Shown: positions 10,090 to 18,901 of the stretch, piece after piece | How the letters are laid out: each line of letters opens with the position of its first letter | How positions within the stretch are numbered: the first letter of the stretch is position 1 | DNA from: Bacteroidota bacterium | Lineage (GTDB): Bacteria; Bacteroidota; Bacteroidia; Chitinophagales; LD1 | NCBI GenBank assembly: GCA_018267365.1 | Contig: JAFDYQ010000003.1 | Coordinates: 1 to 64,000, forward strand | Length of the DNA: 64,000 nt | Direction: 5' to 3' | Program-made: the position numbers and the translations under genes | Notes under the pieces: generated by a model | What the model saw: only the letters and a program-made list of their open reading frames with translations | The model's database searches: none | What the model was told of the DNA's origin: nothing

Positions 10090-11964
10090 ATGAACAAAAT
10101 CGCACTTATAGTAATGTGTCTGGTAGCGACAGTGAGCCTCCGGGCCCAGAGCTACCTGCTCCCATCACGCCCGCATGTAGACAGCACATTGGCTCCTTTC
10201 TTTCACGGTGTAGCCTCCGGTGATCCGCTGGCAGACCGTGTCATCCTCTGGACGCGCGTCACTACAGACGACAACTCTGTGAGTGTAGACTGGCAGATCG
10301 CTACGGATACAGCTTTTGTCAATGTAGTAGGCTCAGGTACAGTGACCACCGATACCTCCCGCGACCACACGGTAAAAATAGATGCCACCGGCCTCAGCGC
10401 AGGTATGTGGTATTACTACCGCTTCAAAGCCTATAACAGGTACTCAGCTACAGGCCGTACACGTACTGCGCCAGTAGGAAACATCGATAGCCTGCGCTTT
10501 GCCATTATAGCCTGCTCTAATTTTCAGGCGGGATTCTTCAATGTATACAAGGATATAGCTACGCGCAATGATATAGATGCAGTACTACACCTGGGCGACT
10601 ACTACTATGAGTATGAGGGACAGGGCTATGGCTATGCCGGCGATACCAGCCGTATACACGATCCGGACCATGAGGCACTGACACTGGCAGACTACCGCAT
10701 GCGCCACTCTCAGTACAAGCTGGATCCAGATCTGCGCTACTGCCACCAGCAGTATCCGTTCATCACCATCTGGGATGATCACGAGACTGCCAATGACTCC
10801 TACTACAGCGGTGCGCAAAACCACCAGCCCGCTACCGAGGGAGATTGGTTTACCAGAAAGGATGCCGGCAAGCGTGCCTACTTTGAGTGGCTGCCTATCC
10901 GGGAGATAGCTGCCGGCAATGATACAATCATACACCGCACAGAGCACTGGGGAGACCTGCTCGACCTTATCATGATAGATACCCGCTATGAGGGCCGCGA
11001 CTCCTCACTGGGCCAGTTTATAGCGGCCAATAATGCCTTCTTGTCTGACACAGGCCGCCATCTGATGGGCAATGAACAGCTCACATGGTTTAAAGGTGAG
11101 CTGGACAACTCTGCCGCCAGATGGAAGGTCATAGGCAATCAGGTAATGATAGCGCCGCTGCATGTGAATCTGGGCACAGGTGATCAGGTACTCAATGGTG
11201 ACCAGTGGGACGGATACCCTGCTGAGCGCAAGCGCGTACTGGATCACATCATGCAAAATAACATCAAGGACGTGGTCTTCCTGACCGGCGATATACACTG
11301 CTCATGGGGCAATGATATACCACACCCGGACTCTACCTATAACCAAAGCACCGGTCGTGGCTCCGCTGCCACAGAGTTTGTGTGCACGAGCGTCACATCA
11401 CCTACGTTTAATGGACTGGGCTCTGTGCCACTATCGCTCATACAGCTTTTTGACAAGCATGTGAAATATGCTGAGCTGAGCAAGCGCGGCTACCTGCTGC
11501 TGGATATCACCAAGGCACGTGTGCAGGGCGACTGGATCCATATGAGTACCGTGACAGACAAGAACTATACCGCTACAGATGATGCGCAATGGATGAACCT
11601 GGATGGCGAGCGTTTTCTCCGTCAGGCGCCCTCAGTACTGGGTACCCGGCCAGGCAATCCGCCTCTGACTCCGTTCATCACAGGCATAGGAGAAGTGGCA
11701 AACAACATTCTGATACTCGGTATGTACCCTAATCCTGCAGAGAATGAAGTAGCTATCCAGTATTACCTGTCTGAACCATCTAAGGTGGATGTCAATATCA
11801 CTGATATGTCTGGCCGCAACGTCTATACTCACAGCACGCAGCAGACGCAGTATGGCCTGTACAACACTAAGGCTTTCATAGACGGTCTGGCTGCCGGTAG
11901 CTACGTGGTCAGCATTTCTGCCAATGGTAAAACCTACAGCAAGCAGATCGTAAAAGGTAAGTAA
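10090..11964 (+). CDS. Second PhoD-family phosphatase with T9SS sorting domain (tandem paralogue)
   Basis: A 624-residue paralogue of the preceding gene with the same order: signal peptide (ending near LRAQS), PhoD N-domain, metallophosphatase core (GDYYYEYEG, WDDHETANDSY, GDIHCSWG) and a T9SS type A C-terminal domain starting at YPNPAENEVAIQYYL. Long stretches are identical to the first copy, including the metal motifs, so both copies look active. Differences cluster in loops such as residues about 320-345 and the region before the sorting domain, where substrate choice could differ. A strong terminator follows, so the pair is probably one phosphate-scavenging transcription unit. Regulation by phosphate is inferred from the family, not seen. 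Confidence 0.88.
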   Translation: MNKIALIVMCLVATVSLRAQSYLLPSRPHVDSTLAPFFHGVASGDPLADRVILWTRVTTDDNSVSVDWQIATDTAFVNVVGSGTVTTDTSRDHTVKIDATGLSAGMWYYYRFKAYNRYSATGRTRTAPVGNIDSLRFAIIACSNFQAGFFNVYKDIATRNDIDAVLHLGDYYYEYEGQGYGYAGDTSRIHDPDHEALTLADYRMRHSQYKLDPDLRYCHQQYPFITIWDDHETANDSYYSGAQNHQPATEGDWFTRKDAGKRAYFEWLPIREIAAGNDTIIHRTEHWGDLLDLIMIDTRYEGRDSSLGQFIAANNAFLSDTGRHLMGNEQLTWFKGELDNSAARWKVIGNQVMIAPLHVNLGTGDQVLNGDQWDGYPAERKRVLDHIMQNNIKDVVFLTGDIHCSWGNDIPHPDSTYNQSTGRGSAATEFVCTSVTSPTFNGLGSVPLSLIQLFDKHVKYAELSKRGYLLLDITKARVQGDWIHMSTVTDKNYTATDDAQWMNLDGERFLRQAPSVLGTRPGNPPLTPFITGIGEVANNILILGMYPNPAENEVAIQYYLSEPSKVDVNITDMSGRNVYTHSTQQTQYGLYNTKAFIDGLAAGSYVVSISANGKTYSKQIVKGK

Positions 11965-11983
11965 TCCATCAACCCAATGGACT

Positions 11984-12018
11984 AACGGCCGGCAGTTTAT
12001 ACTCGCCGGCCGTTTTTA
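11984..12018 (+). terminator. Rho-independent terminator after the PhoD pair
   Basis: A perfect 10-bp GC-rich stem (AACGGCCGGC / GCCGGCCGTT) with an 11-base loop, followed by a T tract, 20 bases past the second PhoD stop. Confidence 0.88.
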
Positions 12019-12062
12019 TTGGGGATATTTTATACATTCATCAGATACTAAACACAGCCCAC

Positions 12063-13865
12063 ATGTCTGCCCGGTTTTACTCCAAAGAGAATTTACGCTT
12101 CATGCTCCATGAGATGTTTCCGGTCTCGGAGCTTTGCAAACTTGACCTTTTCAAAGATCATACGCCGGAGAGCCTGGATATGATCATAGATGCTGCGGCT
12201 ACTCTCTCTGAGCAGCAGCTGCGCCCGATACTCGTAGAGATGGATACCAAGCCTCCCTATATCGAGAATGGCCGTGTGAAAGTACACCCCAAGATGCGGG
12301 AGATCATGCAGCAGTTCGGCAGAGATGGATGGATATCGATGTCTGCGCCGCACGAGTATGGCGGACAGCAGGTGCCCTTCACTATTGTACAGGCTGTGGG
12401 TTTCATTATGGCCGCCGCCAACTACTCCCCCATGGTCTACGGCTTCCTGACTACGGGAGCAGCTCACCTGATCGAGTCGTTTGGCACTAGGGAGTTGAAA
12501 GATACCTACATACCGAAGATGTATGCAGGTGAGTGGCAGGGTACGATGGCGCTCAGTGAGCCCGGTGCGGGCAGTTCACTTTCTGATATAGTCACCACTG
12601 CTACCCGCACCGATCAGGGCCACTACCTGATCAAAGGGCAAAAGGTCTTTATCAGCTGTGGGGATAGCGACGCGGTAGACAATATCGTGCACCTCATGCT
12701 GGCCCGCATAGAGGGCGCACCTGCGGGCACGAAAGGTATCTCGCTGTTTGTAGTACCAAGGCTTCGGCCCGAGGCTGACGGTAGCCTGACATTCAATGAC
12801 GTCAATACTGCAGGGGTCTTCCACAAGATGGGCTATCATGGTGCACCTATAGCACACCTGATGATGGGTGAAAACAATGACTGCCGCGGCTATCTGGTAG
12901 GTGAGGAGCACAAGGGGCTGAGCTATATGTTTCAGATGATGAATGAGGCGCGCATAGGCGTAGGGTGTAATGCTACATCTATCTCCTCTGCAGCCTATTA
13001 TAATTCCCTGGAATATGCCAATGTACGTACACAGGGACGCAAAGTGACTGAGAAAGACCCATCCAAGCCGCAGGTAGCGCTCATAGAGCACGCTGATGTT
13101 CGGAGGCTTTTGCTATTTCAGAAGGCGATCACAGAGGGCTCACTCTCTCTCGTACTGGAGGCCTGTACCAGATATGACCGCTGGATGGCCAGCGAGGGAC
13201 AGGAGAAAGAAAATAATCACCTGATACTGGAGTTGCTGACGCCGATGGTCAAATCTTATCCTTCAGAGATGAGTATCCTCGCTACTAGCGCCGGCCTGCA
13301 GATATTTGGCGGATATGGGTATACGAAGGAGTTTCTGGCGGAGCTGTTCTTCCGCGAGACGCGCATCCACACGATACATGAGGGCGCTACAGCTATACAC
13401 GGTATGGACCTGCTCGGCCGCAAGGTGATGATGAAGAACGGCATGGCCACCATGCAGCTCATGCAGGAGGTCATGACGGATATACAGCAGGCTCAGCAGT
13501 ATGAGGCGCTGAAACCATACGGTCTGGCGCTCGGTGATAAGCTGATGAAACTCCAGGAGATCACTATGCACCTGATAGGGGTGGCACAGTCCGAGGGACC
13601 AGAAGCCTATCTGTCCGATGCGACGCTCTATCTGGAACTCTTCGGTATCCTGACCGTAGCATGGCAGTGGCTGAAGCAAGGCTACAAAGTGTCTGAGCTG
13701 AAACAATCCGGTAGCAGATCGTACTCCGCTGAGTTTCTAAACTCTAAGCTGCATGCGGTTCAATATTTCTTTGAATATGAACTACCTAAGGCTGATGGCC
13801 TCATAGTCAGGCTGAAGAGTATCAACCGCGTCACACTGGCAGCAGTGCGCGAGGAGATAGTATAA
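12063..13865 (+). CDS. Acyl-CoA dehydrogenase, ~600-residue type
   Basis: An FAD-dependent acyl-CoA dehydrogenase that would oxidise acyl-CoA to enoyl-CoA in fatty-acid or related beta-oxidation. The N-terminal helical domain is followed by the flavin/substrate segment MALSEPGAGSSLSDI, the beta domain, and the C-terminal helical domain with YGYTKEFLAELFFRETRIHTIHEGATAIHG, whose Glu is at the position of the catalytic base. At 600 residues it is longer than the 380-residue short forms because of a C-terminal extension of about 130 residues, typical of the AcdA/FadE5-like subgroup in Bacteroidota. It lies between two terminator or convergent boundaries and looks monocistronic. Chain-length preference cannot be predicted. 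Confidence 0.88.
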   Translation: MSARFYSKENLRFMLHEMFPVSELCKLDLFKDHTPESLDMIIDAAATLSEQQLRPILVEMDTKPPYIENGRVKVHPKMREIMQQFGRDGWISMSAPHEYGGQQVPFTIVQAVGFIMAAANYSPMVYGFLTTGAAHLIESFGTRELKDTYIPKMYAGEWQGTMALSEPGAGSSLSDIVTTATRTDQGHYLIKGQKVFISCGDSDAVDNIVHLMLARIEGAPAGTKGISLFVVPRLRPEADGSLTFNDVNTAGVFHKMGYHGAPIAHLMMGENNDCRGYLVGEEHKGLSYMFQMMNEARIGVGCNATSISSAAYYNSLEYANVRTQGRKVTEKDPSKPQVALIEHADVRRLLLFQKAITEGSLSLVLEACTRYDRWMASEGQEKENNHLILELLTPMVKSYPSEMSILATSAGLQIFGGYGYTKEFLAELFFRETRIHTIHEGATAIHGMDLLGRKVMMKNGMATMQLMQEVMTDIQQAQQYEALKPYGLALGDKLMKLQEITMHLIGVAQSEGPEAYLSDATLYLELFGILTVAWQWLKQGYKVSELKQSGSRSYSAEFLNSKLHAVQYFFEYELPKADGLIVRLKSINRVTLAAVREEIV

Positions 13866-13929
13866 GCTCGTTGATTTCACGATTTCATAATGAAGGAATC
13901 TCCTTTATTTGCGCGCATCAATCTGCACC

Positions 13930-15057
13930 ATGCGCCATTTACTTGTTTTGTTCTTTATACTTCCTGCGATCGCAGCTATGGCCCAAAGTAGCACTGGGCT
14001 CAAGCTGAATGACATACAAGTCATAGGCAGCCACAATAGCTACAAAAAGAAGCCGGACCCGCGTGTGATGAAATTTCTGATGAAGTTTCGCAAGCAACTG
14101 GGAGAGGAGGGCAACCCTATCAGGATAGATTACGGCCATTTGCCTTTTGATTCCCAGTTTATGTATCATATGCGTGGCCTGGAGATAGACATTTATAATG
14201 ACCCCAAGGGCGGAGCACTATATAAGAGGAAGGTCAATGCCTTTGTACACGGCCTGCCCGTACGATCTCATGTGGAGGAGCTGAAAAAGCCCGGACTGAA
14301 AGTACTTCATATTAAAGATGTAGACTATCAGACACAATATTATACCTTCAAGGAATCCCTGCAGGCTTTGAAGCAGTGGAGCGATGCGCATCCGTCTCAC
14401 CTACCTATTTTTGTAAATGTAGAACCCAAGACCGGAGGTCCGGGTGATCAAAGTAAGTTTCTGCGAGGCTTAGGTTTTAAGAGGGTAGTACCTTTTGATA
14501 GCACAGCGTATGATGAGATAGATGGGGAGATACGTTCTGTCTTTGGCGATAGCCTGAATGATGTGCTGACACCAGACCGCCTGAGAGGCCACTACAGCAA
14601 TCTAAAAGACATGGCCCTTGATCATGGCTGGCCTGCTCTCGATGCCTGCCGGGGCAAGGTCGTCTTTATCATGCTGGGCGGTGATAAGGATATGTACCTG
14701 AAAGGGCACCCTGCACTACAAGGACGCGCTATGGTGATCTATGGCTCACCAGACCGAAATGATGTCGCCTTTGTGATGCAGGATGAGTCTATAGGTGATA
14801 GTGCTAATATCGTAAAGCTGGTCAAAGAGGGATACATCGTGCGCACACGCTCAGATATAGAGACGATGGATGCGCGTGCCAATGATCCGCACAGGAAACT
14901 GACGGCTTTTGCTACCGGGGCGCAGATCACATCTACAGATTACTATGTACCGGATCTAACTATCAGCACCTTTGAGGTACAATGGGATGGCAAGCACGCG
15001 GGCAGGGTGAATCCTGTGACGAGTCCTGCGAAAAAAGGAGCATGGCTGGAGGAATAG
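13930..15057 (+). CDS. Secreted Ca2+-dependent PI-PLC (C1)-like protein
   Basis: I start at MRHLLVLFFILPAIAAMAQ, a good signal peptide, rather than at the in-frame ATG seven codons earlier. The mature protein opens with LNDIQVIGSHNSYKKKP, the first catalytic histidine motif of phosphatidylinositol-phospholipase-C-like TIM barrels, followed by MRGLEIDIYNDPKGG (the acidic metal-site strand) and VNVEPKTGG. This fits the Ca2+-dependent phosphoinositide phospholipase C1-like family found in many soil and marine bacteria. It should act in the periplasm or outside the cell on glycerophosphoinositol-type lipids; the exact substrate is unproven. It converges with the 2OG oxygenase gene, 12 bases apart. 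Confidence 0.75.
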   Translation: MRHLLVLFFILPAIAAMAQSSTGLKLNDIQVIGSHNSYKKKPDPRVMKFLMKFRKQLGEEGNPIRIDYGHLPFDSQFMYHMRGLEIDIYNDPKGGALYKRKVNAFVHGLPVRSHVEELKKPGLKVLHIKDVDYQTQYYTFKESLQALKQWSDAHPSHLPIFVNVEPKTGGPGDQSKFLRGLGFKRVVPFDSTAYDEIDGEIRSVFGDSLNDVLTPDRLRGHYSNLKDMALDHGWPALDACRGKVVFIMLGGDKDMYLKGHPALQGRAMVIYGSPDRNDVAFVMQDESIGDSANIVKLVKEGYIVRTRSDIETMDARANDPHRKLTAFATGAQITSTDYYVPDLTISTFEVQWDGKHAGRVNPVTSPAKKGAWLEE

Positions 15058-15069
15058 CCAGCCTTACTA

Positions 15070-15942
15070 TCACTTTTGCGTGGCTTTTTTGAGCTGATCC
15101 CAGATGATGGGTGGCGTGATAGATTTTGCTACACCGATCAGTCTTTCACGTGCTTTATCCTTTTTAGCTTTTTCTATTTTCTGCTGGATGTACTTTTCGG
15201 TATCCTGTACATCATCTATCCCTTTGCGTGCCTTGAAGATCGTAGAGTGCTCTTCCAGAAACTCTTCCACCTCATGCTGTGGACGTCCATTGGTGTAATA
15301 ATACAGCGCAATAGATTTGCGGCTACGATCGGGTGGGCAGGTCAGCACATTAGGATGGCCGTGGTAAGACCTGCTGGTAGTAGAGAACAGGGCCATGGTA
15401 TTGAATAGCGGGGCGATCTTTGTGACGCAGTGGGTCATATCAGTATCCCAGAGCTCAAAGTGGCCACCGTATTCTTCTTTCCAGTCTTTATTGAGATAGA
15501 TCAGTACATTGAGTCTGCGGTCCAGTTTGTATACAGGATGCTTATTGAAATCGCTGTGTATCTTGAGGAAACCACCTGGTTTGATCTCGTGATAGCCGCC
15601 GCCGGCTAGAGATGGGTCCGGAAGGAGATTCTCAATGCCTGTGAGCTCAGTGAGAAAATCAAGGAATGGCTGGGAGTTGAGAAAGTGGATGAAGTCACGG
15701 GCTTTTTCGCCGAGTTTGTACTCGCCCTTGGTAGCCAGCTTTTGCTCATTGTTGTTGGCAAACTGATAGTCTGCGATCTTGGTCAGATCTGGAAACTCTG
15801 CCAGCACCTCATCCAGCCGCTCAGGCACGAAGAAGTTCTGAAAAGATCCGCTGGCAAAGGGAGCGGCTGTCACATAATTTGCACGATGCGATTTGCCCAG
15901 ATTCATCAGATCGTCATAATTGTCAAACGGAACGTACTTCAT
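15070..15942 (-). CDS. 2-oxoglutarate-Fe(II) oxygenase, prolyl-hydroxylase-like
   Basis: A 290-residue cytoplasmic protein with the jelly-roll core of Fe(II)/2OG dioxygenases. The metal triad reads as His129-x-Asp131 in KIHSDFNKHP, and His194 or His196 in YHGHPNV. Arg208 in SRKSIALYYY is placed to bind the 2OG carboxylate. The layout resembles the 2OG-FeII_Oxy_3 (prolyl 4-hydroxylase / Tpa1-like) branch. The C-terminal 60 residues are charged and helical. Its start lies 20 bases inside the upstream acyltransferase gene, so the two are probably translationally coupled. The substrate is unknown; a small molecule or glycan made with the acyltransferase, or a protein proline, are both possible. 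Confidence 0.78.
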   Translation of the reverse strand: MKYVPFDNYDDLMNLGKSHRANYVTAAPFASGSFQNFFVPERLDEVLAEFPDLTKIADYQFANNNEQKLATKGEYKLGEKARDFIHFLNSQPFLDFLTELTGIENLLPDPSLAGGGYHEIKPGGFLKIHSDFNKHPVYKLDRRLNVLIYLNKDWKEEYGGHFELWDTDMTHCVTKIAPLFNTMALFSTTSRSYHGHPNVLTCPPDRSRKSIALYYYTNGRPQHEVEEFLEEHSTIFKARKGIDDVQDTEKYIQQKIEKAKKDKARERLIGVAKSITPPIIWDQLKKATQK

Positions 15943-17113
15943 TATATAGCCGGCTTTTGAATGTATTGTATTGGGGTAAAGCTATTACTTTTTGTCCTAA
16001 CTTAATAAATGGCTGCTCTATCGCTATGAAGGTGATATGTGAGGCAATAATGGTAAGCAGAAGGATACAGACCTGTATGATAAGCAATGACAGAGGTATT
16101 GGAAACGACTGATCAAGAGCCAATACCAATCTGGGCACGAAGAAGCGGATGATAGGATAGTGCATAATATATATACCAAAGGAAATTTTGCCGAGAAACT
16201 GCAATGGCGCTACGGAGAGTATTTTCTGTATACGAGAGTTGGATAGTGTGAGTACAATGATAACAAAGGATAGTGTTCCGGAAATAAAATGAAAAAGCTG
16301 ATGAAATGACATATTGATGGAATCGGTAGCCAATTTGACTATGTAGCCTATATCAGGTATAGCCTCAATATACCATCTCATGCAAAAGAACGGATATGAC
16401 ATCAGGAGGATAAGAAAAACAATGGCTGGAGAAGCATCGGCCATCGGCATCTTGCCTTTTGAAAATCTACATTCTCTCAAAAGCAGTGCTATATAGGTGC
16501 CGAGCATAAAGTGAAATAGAAAGCTGGCTGGAGACTCCTCTGGCTGCCGGCCAATGATAGTGTATTGAAACAGGGAGGAAAATAATATAAGAACAAAACT
16601 TTTGCGACTATGTAGAGCGTATACTATGACCAGTGGCATCAGTAGCGAGCAACCGACCTCTACTGAGAGTGACCAACCCGGTATCAGAAGTTTGACAAAT
16701 CTCGGAAAAAGTAAAATCTCACGAAGCAGATCTATGCCCGAACTGCCGCCGGCTGGTCTACAAATAATATATGAAAGGAGGACAGCTAATATGTATAAAG
16801 GGTATATCCTAAATACACGCTTAATGTAAAAATCAAGGACGTCGAGAGTCTTGCGGGAGATGATAAAGCTGTAACTGAGTGCAAATCCACTAAGCACAAA
16901 GAAGAAAGACACCCAATCTGTGCCATCAAACGCAAGTCTGGAATAGAAGCCGTAAGAATCACTCAAATGATATGCTCCTGAGAGCGGAGTGATAAGATGG
17001 AAAAGAACGACGACTACCGCAGCAATGCCTCTCCAGCTATCCAGATAGTGCACTCTATCCGGAGAAACTGACGCTAAAGGCGTATCATTACTCTTACTAT
17101 CCATGTCAGACAA
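15923..17113 (-). CDS. Acyltransferase 3 family membrane protein
   Basis: A 396-residue inner-membrane protein with about ten membrane segments. The N-terminal pattern YLDSWRGIAAVVVVLFHL, with Arg and His in the first helix, is the hallmark of acyltransferase 3 (OafA/NodX) proteins that O-acylate sugars of surface polysaccharides. FFVLSGFALSYSFI follows in the second helix, as usual. There is no C-terminal SGNH domain. It overlaps the 2OG oxygenase start by 20 bases and lies 25 bases after menC, so it is part of the leftward lgt-to-oxygenase run. Base composition is more AT-rich than in the upstream genes. The sugar acceptor is unknown. Confidence 0.85.
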   Translation of the reverse strand: MSDMDSKSNDTPLASVSPDRVHYLDSWRGIAAVVVVLFHLITPLSGAYHLSDSYGFYSRLAFDGTDWVSFFFVLSGFALSYSFIISRKTLDVLDFYIKRVFRIYPLYILAVLLSYIICRPAGGSSGIDLLREILLFPRFVKLLIPGWSLSVEVGCSLLMPLVIVYALHSRKSFVLILFSSLFQYTIIGRQPEESPASFLFHFMLGTYIALLLRECRFSKGKMPMADASPAIVFLILLMSYPFFCMRWYIEAIPDIGYIVKLATDSINMSFHQLFHFISGTLSFVIIVLTLSNSRIQKILSVAPLQFLGKISFGIYIMHYPIIRFFVPRLVLALDQSFPIPLSLLIIQVCILLLTIIASHITFIAIEQPFIKLGQKVIALPQYNTFKSRLYNEVRSV

Positions 17114-17138
17114 TTATAAGCTTTATTGGATAAATCTA

Positions 17139-18188
17139 CTAGCCCCAACGCTGAGACTGATCATACAAAAGCTGGCCATGACATATATACATAGGCGATG
17201 GCAGGTTATTAGCATACAGAGCACCCGTGCCGAGCCCCTGCACCATGCCCGTCTCTTTTGATGCGGCCCATTGTGCTATAGCGTTCAGACCTATATTCCC
17301 TTCTAATGCTGATGTAGCCCACCACGGGATATTCAATCTATCTGTTTGAGCGATCCAATCGTCACATGCTGCGAGGCCACCGAGAAGGCTTGGTTTAAGG
17401 ATGATGTACTGCGGACGGATGGTCTCCAGCAGGCGCTGGCGGATGAAGGTGTCAGTAGTGCCAATCAGCTCCTCATCGAGTGCGATAGGGATGATATTCT
17501 CACGGCAGAGCTGGTGCATAAGTACGTACTGCTGAGGCTTGATAGGTTGCTCTATGGAGTGGATGGTGTAGGCGGAGAGTCGCTTCAGTTTACTGCGTAC
17601 ATCAGTGGCGGTGAATGCGCCATTGGCATCGAGGCGGATCTCGATCTGATCTGAAGTGTAGTTGGTGCGTATGCTTTCTATCAGACGGCACTCTTCGTCG
17701 AAGTCTATGGCGCCAACCTTTATCTTGATACAGCGGAAACCATCAGCCAGCTTTTGAGCGATCTGTTCGCGCATAAAGCCTTCATCGCCCATCCAGACGA
17801 GGCCATTGATGGGGATACTTTTTTTGCCCTGAAAAAATGCAGAGTCCTCTATGATCTCATGCCTGCCACCATTTTTCAGGTCGAGTAATGCGGTCTCCAG
17901 GCCAAAGGCGATGGACGGAAAGCGGTGAACAATTTCTATGGGTAACGTACCCGTGTCATAATATATCTCGGCTACCTCCTCTATCTCGCTGCAGATATGT
18001 AGCAACTGAGCCTCATATCCGGCCAGATCATCTATACTGAGGCCCTCTATGTAGCTGCATTCGCCTGTACCGGTCATACCATTGTACGTGATGGTCAGGT
18101 AGTAGCCGTGCTTATGCGTCATGCGGCTACGGGAGGTGAGCACCGGACGCTTGAATTCTAAACTGTATGGACGGTAGGATGCGTACAT
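17139..18188 (-). CDS. menC: o-Succinylbenzoate synthase
   Basis: An enolase-superfamily enzyme that dehydrates SHCHC to o-succinylbenzoate in menaquinone synthesis. In 349 residues the expected active-site layout is present: K-x-K at Lys155/Lys157 (KIKVG), metal ligands Asp187 (LDANG), Glu213 (SIEQP) and Asp238 (ALDEE), and the second general base Lys265 (LKPSLLGG). A dipeptide epimerase of the same superfamily is the main alternative. The sequence after the catalytic lysine (ATSALEGNIG) matches MenC-type capping, and menA is in the same window. It begins 5 bases after the stop of the J-domain gene and is probably co-transcribed with it. Confidence 0.87.
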   Translation of the reverse strand: MYASYRPYSLEFKRPVLTSRSRMTHKHGYYLTITYNGMTGTGECSYIEGLSIDDLAGYEAQLLHICSEIEEVAEIYYDTGTLPIEIVHRFPSIAFGLETALLDLKNGGRHEIIEDSAFFQGKKSIPINGLVWMGDEGFMREQIAQKLADGFRCIKIKVGAIDFDEECRLIESIRTNYTSDQIEIRLDANGAFTATDVRSKLKRLSAYTIHSIEQPIKPQQYVLMHQLCRENIIPIALDEELIGTTDTFIRQRLLETIRPQYIILKPSLLGGLAACDDWIAQTDRLNIPWWATSALEGNIGLNAIAQWAASKETGMVQGLGTGALYANNLPSPMYICHGQLLYDQSQRWG

Positions 18189-18193
18189 GGATT

Positions 18194-18901
18194 TTATTCT
18201 ACGCCGCGCTCTACTCTGATCTGGTCAAATGCTTCTTGTATCTTACGAAACTTTTCGGCTACGGCTTTCTGTTCGGCAGGTGGGAGGTGTATATTCCGGT
18301 CCGGATGATACTCCAGTACCATTTTGCGATAGGCGGTTTTGATCTCATCAAAAGATGCGGTGTGCAGCAAGCCGAAGATGTTGTAGCGCTGCACCTCTGC
18401 TACATAAGACTGGCGTATACGGTTAAACTCGATGTCATTGATATTGAGCCAGCCTGCTATCACAAATATCGTATCACGCTCGCGCTGGTTCAGGTCGGCG
18501 TCTGCTATGGCTATATCAAACAGGAAATGAATGATCTGGATACGGGTGGACATGGATGCGGAGATCCGGATATCGCCACAGGCTTTGCGCGTGTCGTACT
18601 GGCGCTCCAGGCAGTGATCCAGTATGGCCATTTTCTCGTCAATATGAGCAGGATCAAAGTGATCTGTAAAGAAGCCCCGGACAAAATCCATCTCTCCTCT
18701 CGTCACGCGACCGTCGGCTTTTATCACCGCAGATGCGAGTAGGATGAGATTGGTCTCAAACTCAGAGGTATGGGCAGTCTTGCTGTACTTCTTTGCAGGC
18801 TTGCCTATTTGCTCACCAGCTGCATACCCTATAATACTGCCCATTGGGCCACCTACCACAAAACCTAAACCGGCTCCCAGCCATTTCTCGTACTTTGCCA
18901 C
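18194..18901 (-). CDS. TerB-like/J-domain protein (DjlA-like co-chaperone)
   Basis: A 235-residue protein with three parts: a Gly-rich N-terminal hydrophobic segment (about residues 9-30, glycine-zipper pattern) that may sit in the membrane; a helical TerB-like domain (about 48-150) with acidic KADGRVTRGE and ADADLNQRE motifs; and a C-terminal J-domain (about 172-233) with the HPD motif in YHPDRN. This is the DjlA layout: a membrane-linked co-chaperone that calls DnaK. The start codon is GTG. It shares one base with the lgt stop (TAGTG), a clear sign of coupled translation. Confidence 0.82.
   Translation of the reverse strand: MAKYEKWLGAGLGFVVGGPMGSIIGYAAGEQIGKPAKKYSKTAHTSEFETNLILLASAVIKADGRVTRGEMDFVRGFFTDHFDPAHIDEKMAILDHCLERQYDTRKACGDIRISASMSTRIQIIHFLFDIAIADADLNQRERDTIFVIAGWLNINDIEFNRIRQSYVAEVQRYNIFGLLHTASFDEIKTAYRKMVLEYHPDRNIHLPPAEQKAVAEKFRKIQEAFDQIRVERGVE

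Noticed and set aside
15044-15063. GGCTGG/CCAGCC hairpin as terminator at the PI-PLC/oxygenase border
   Set aside because: Only 6 bp, spans a stop codon, and lacks a clear T tract; too weak to call.
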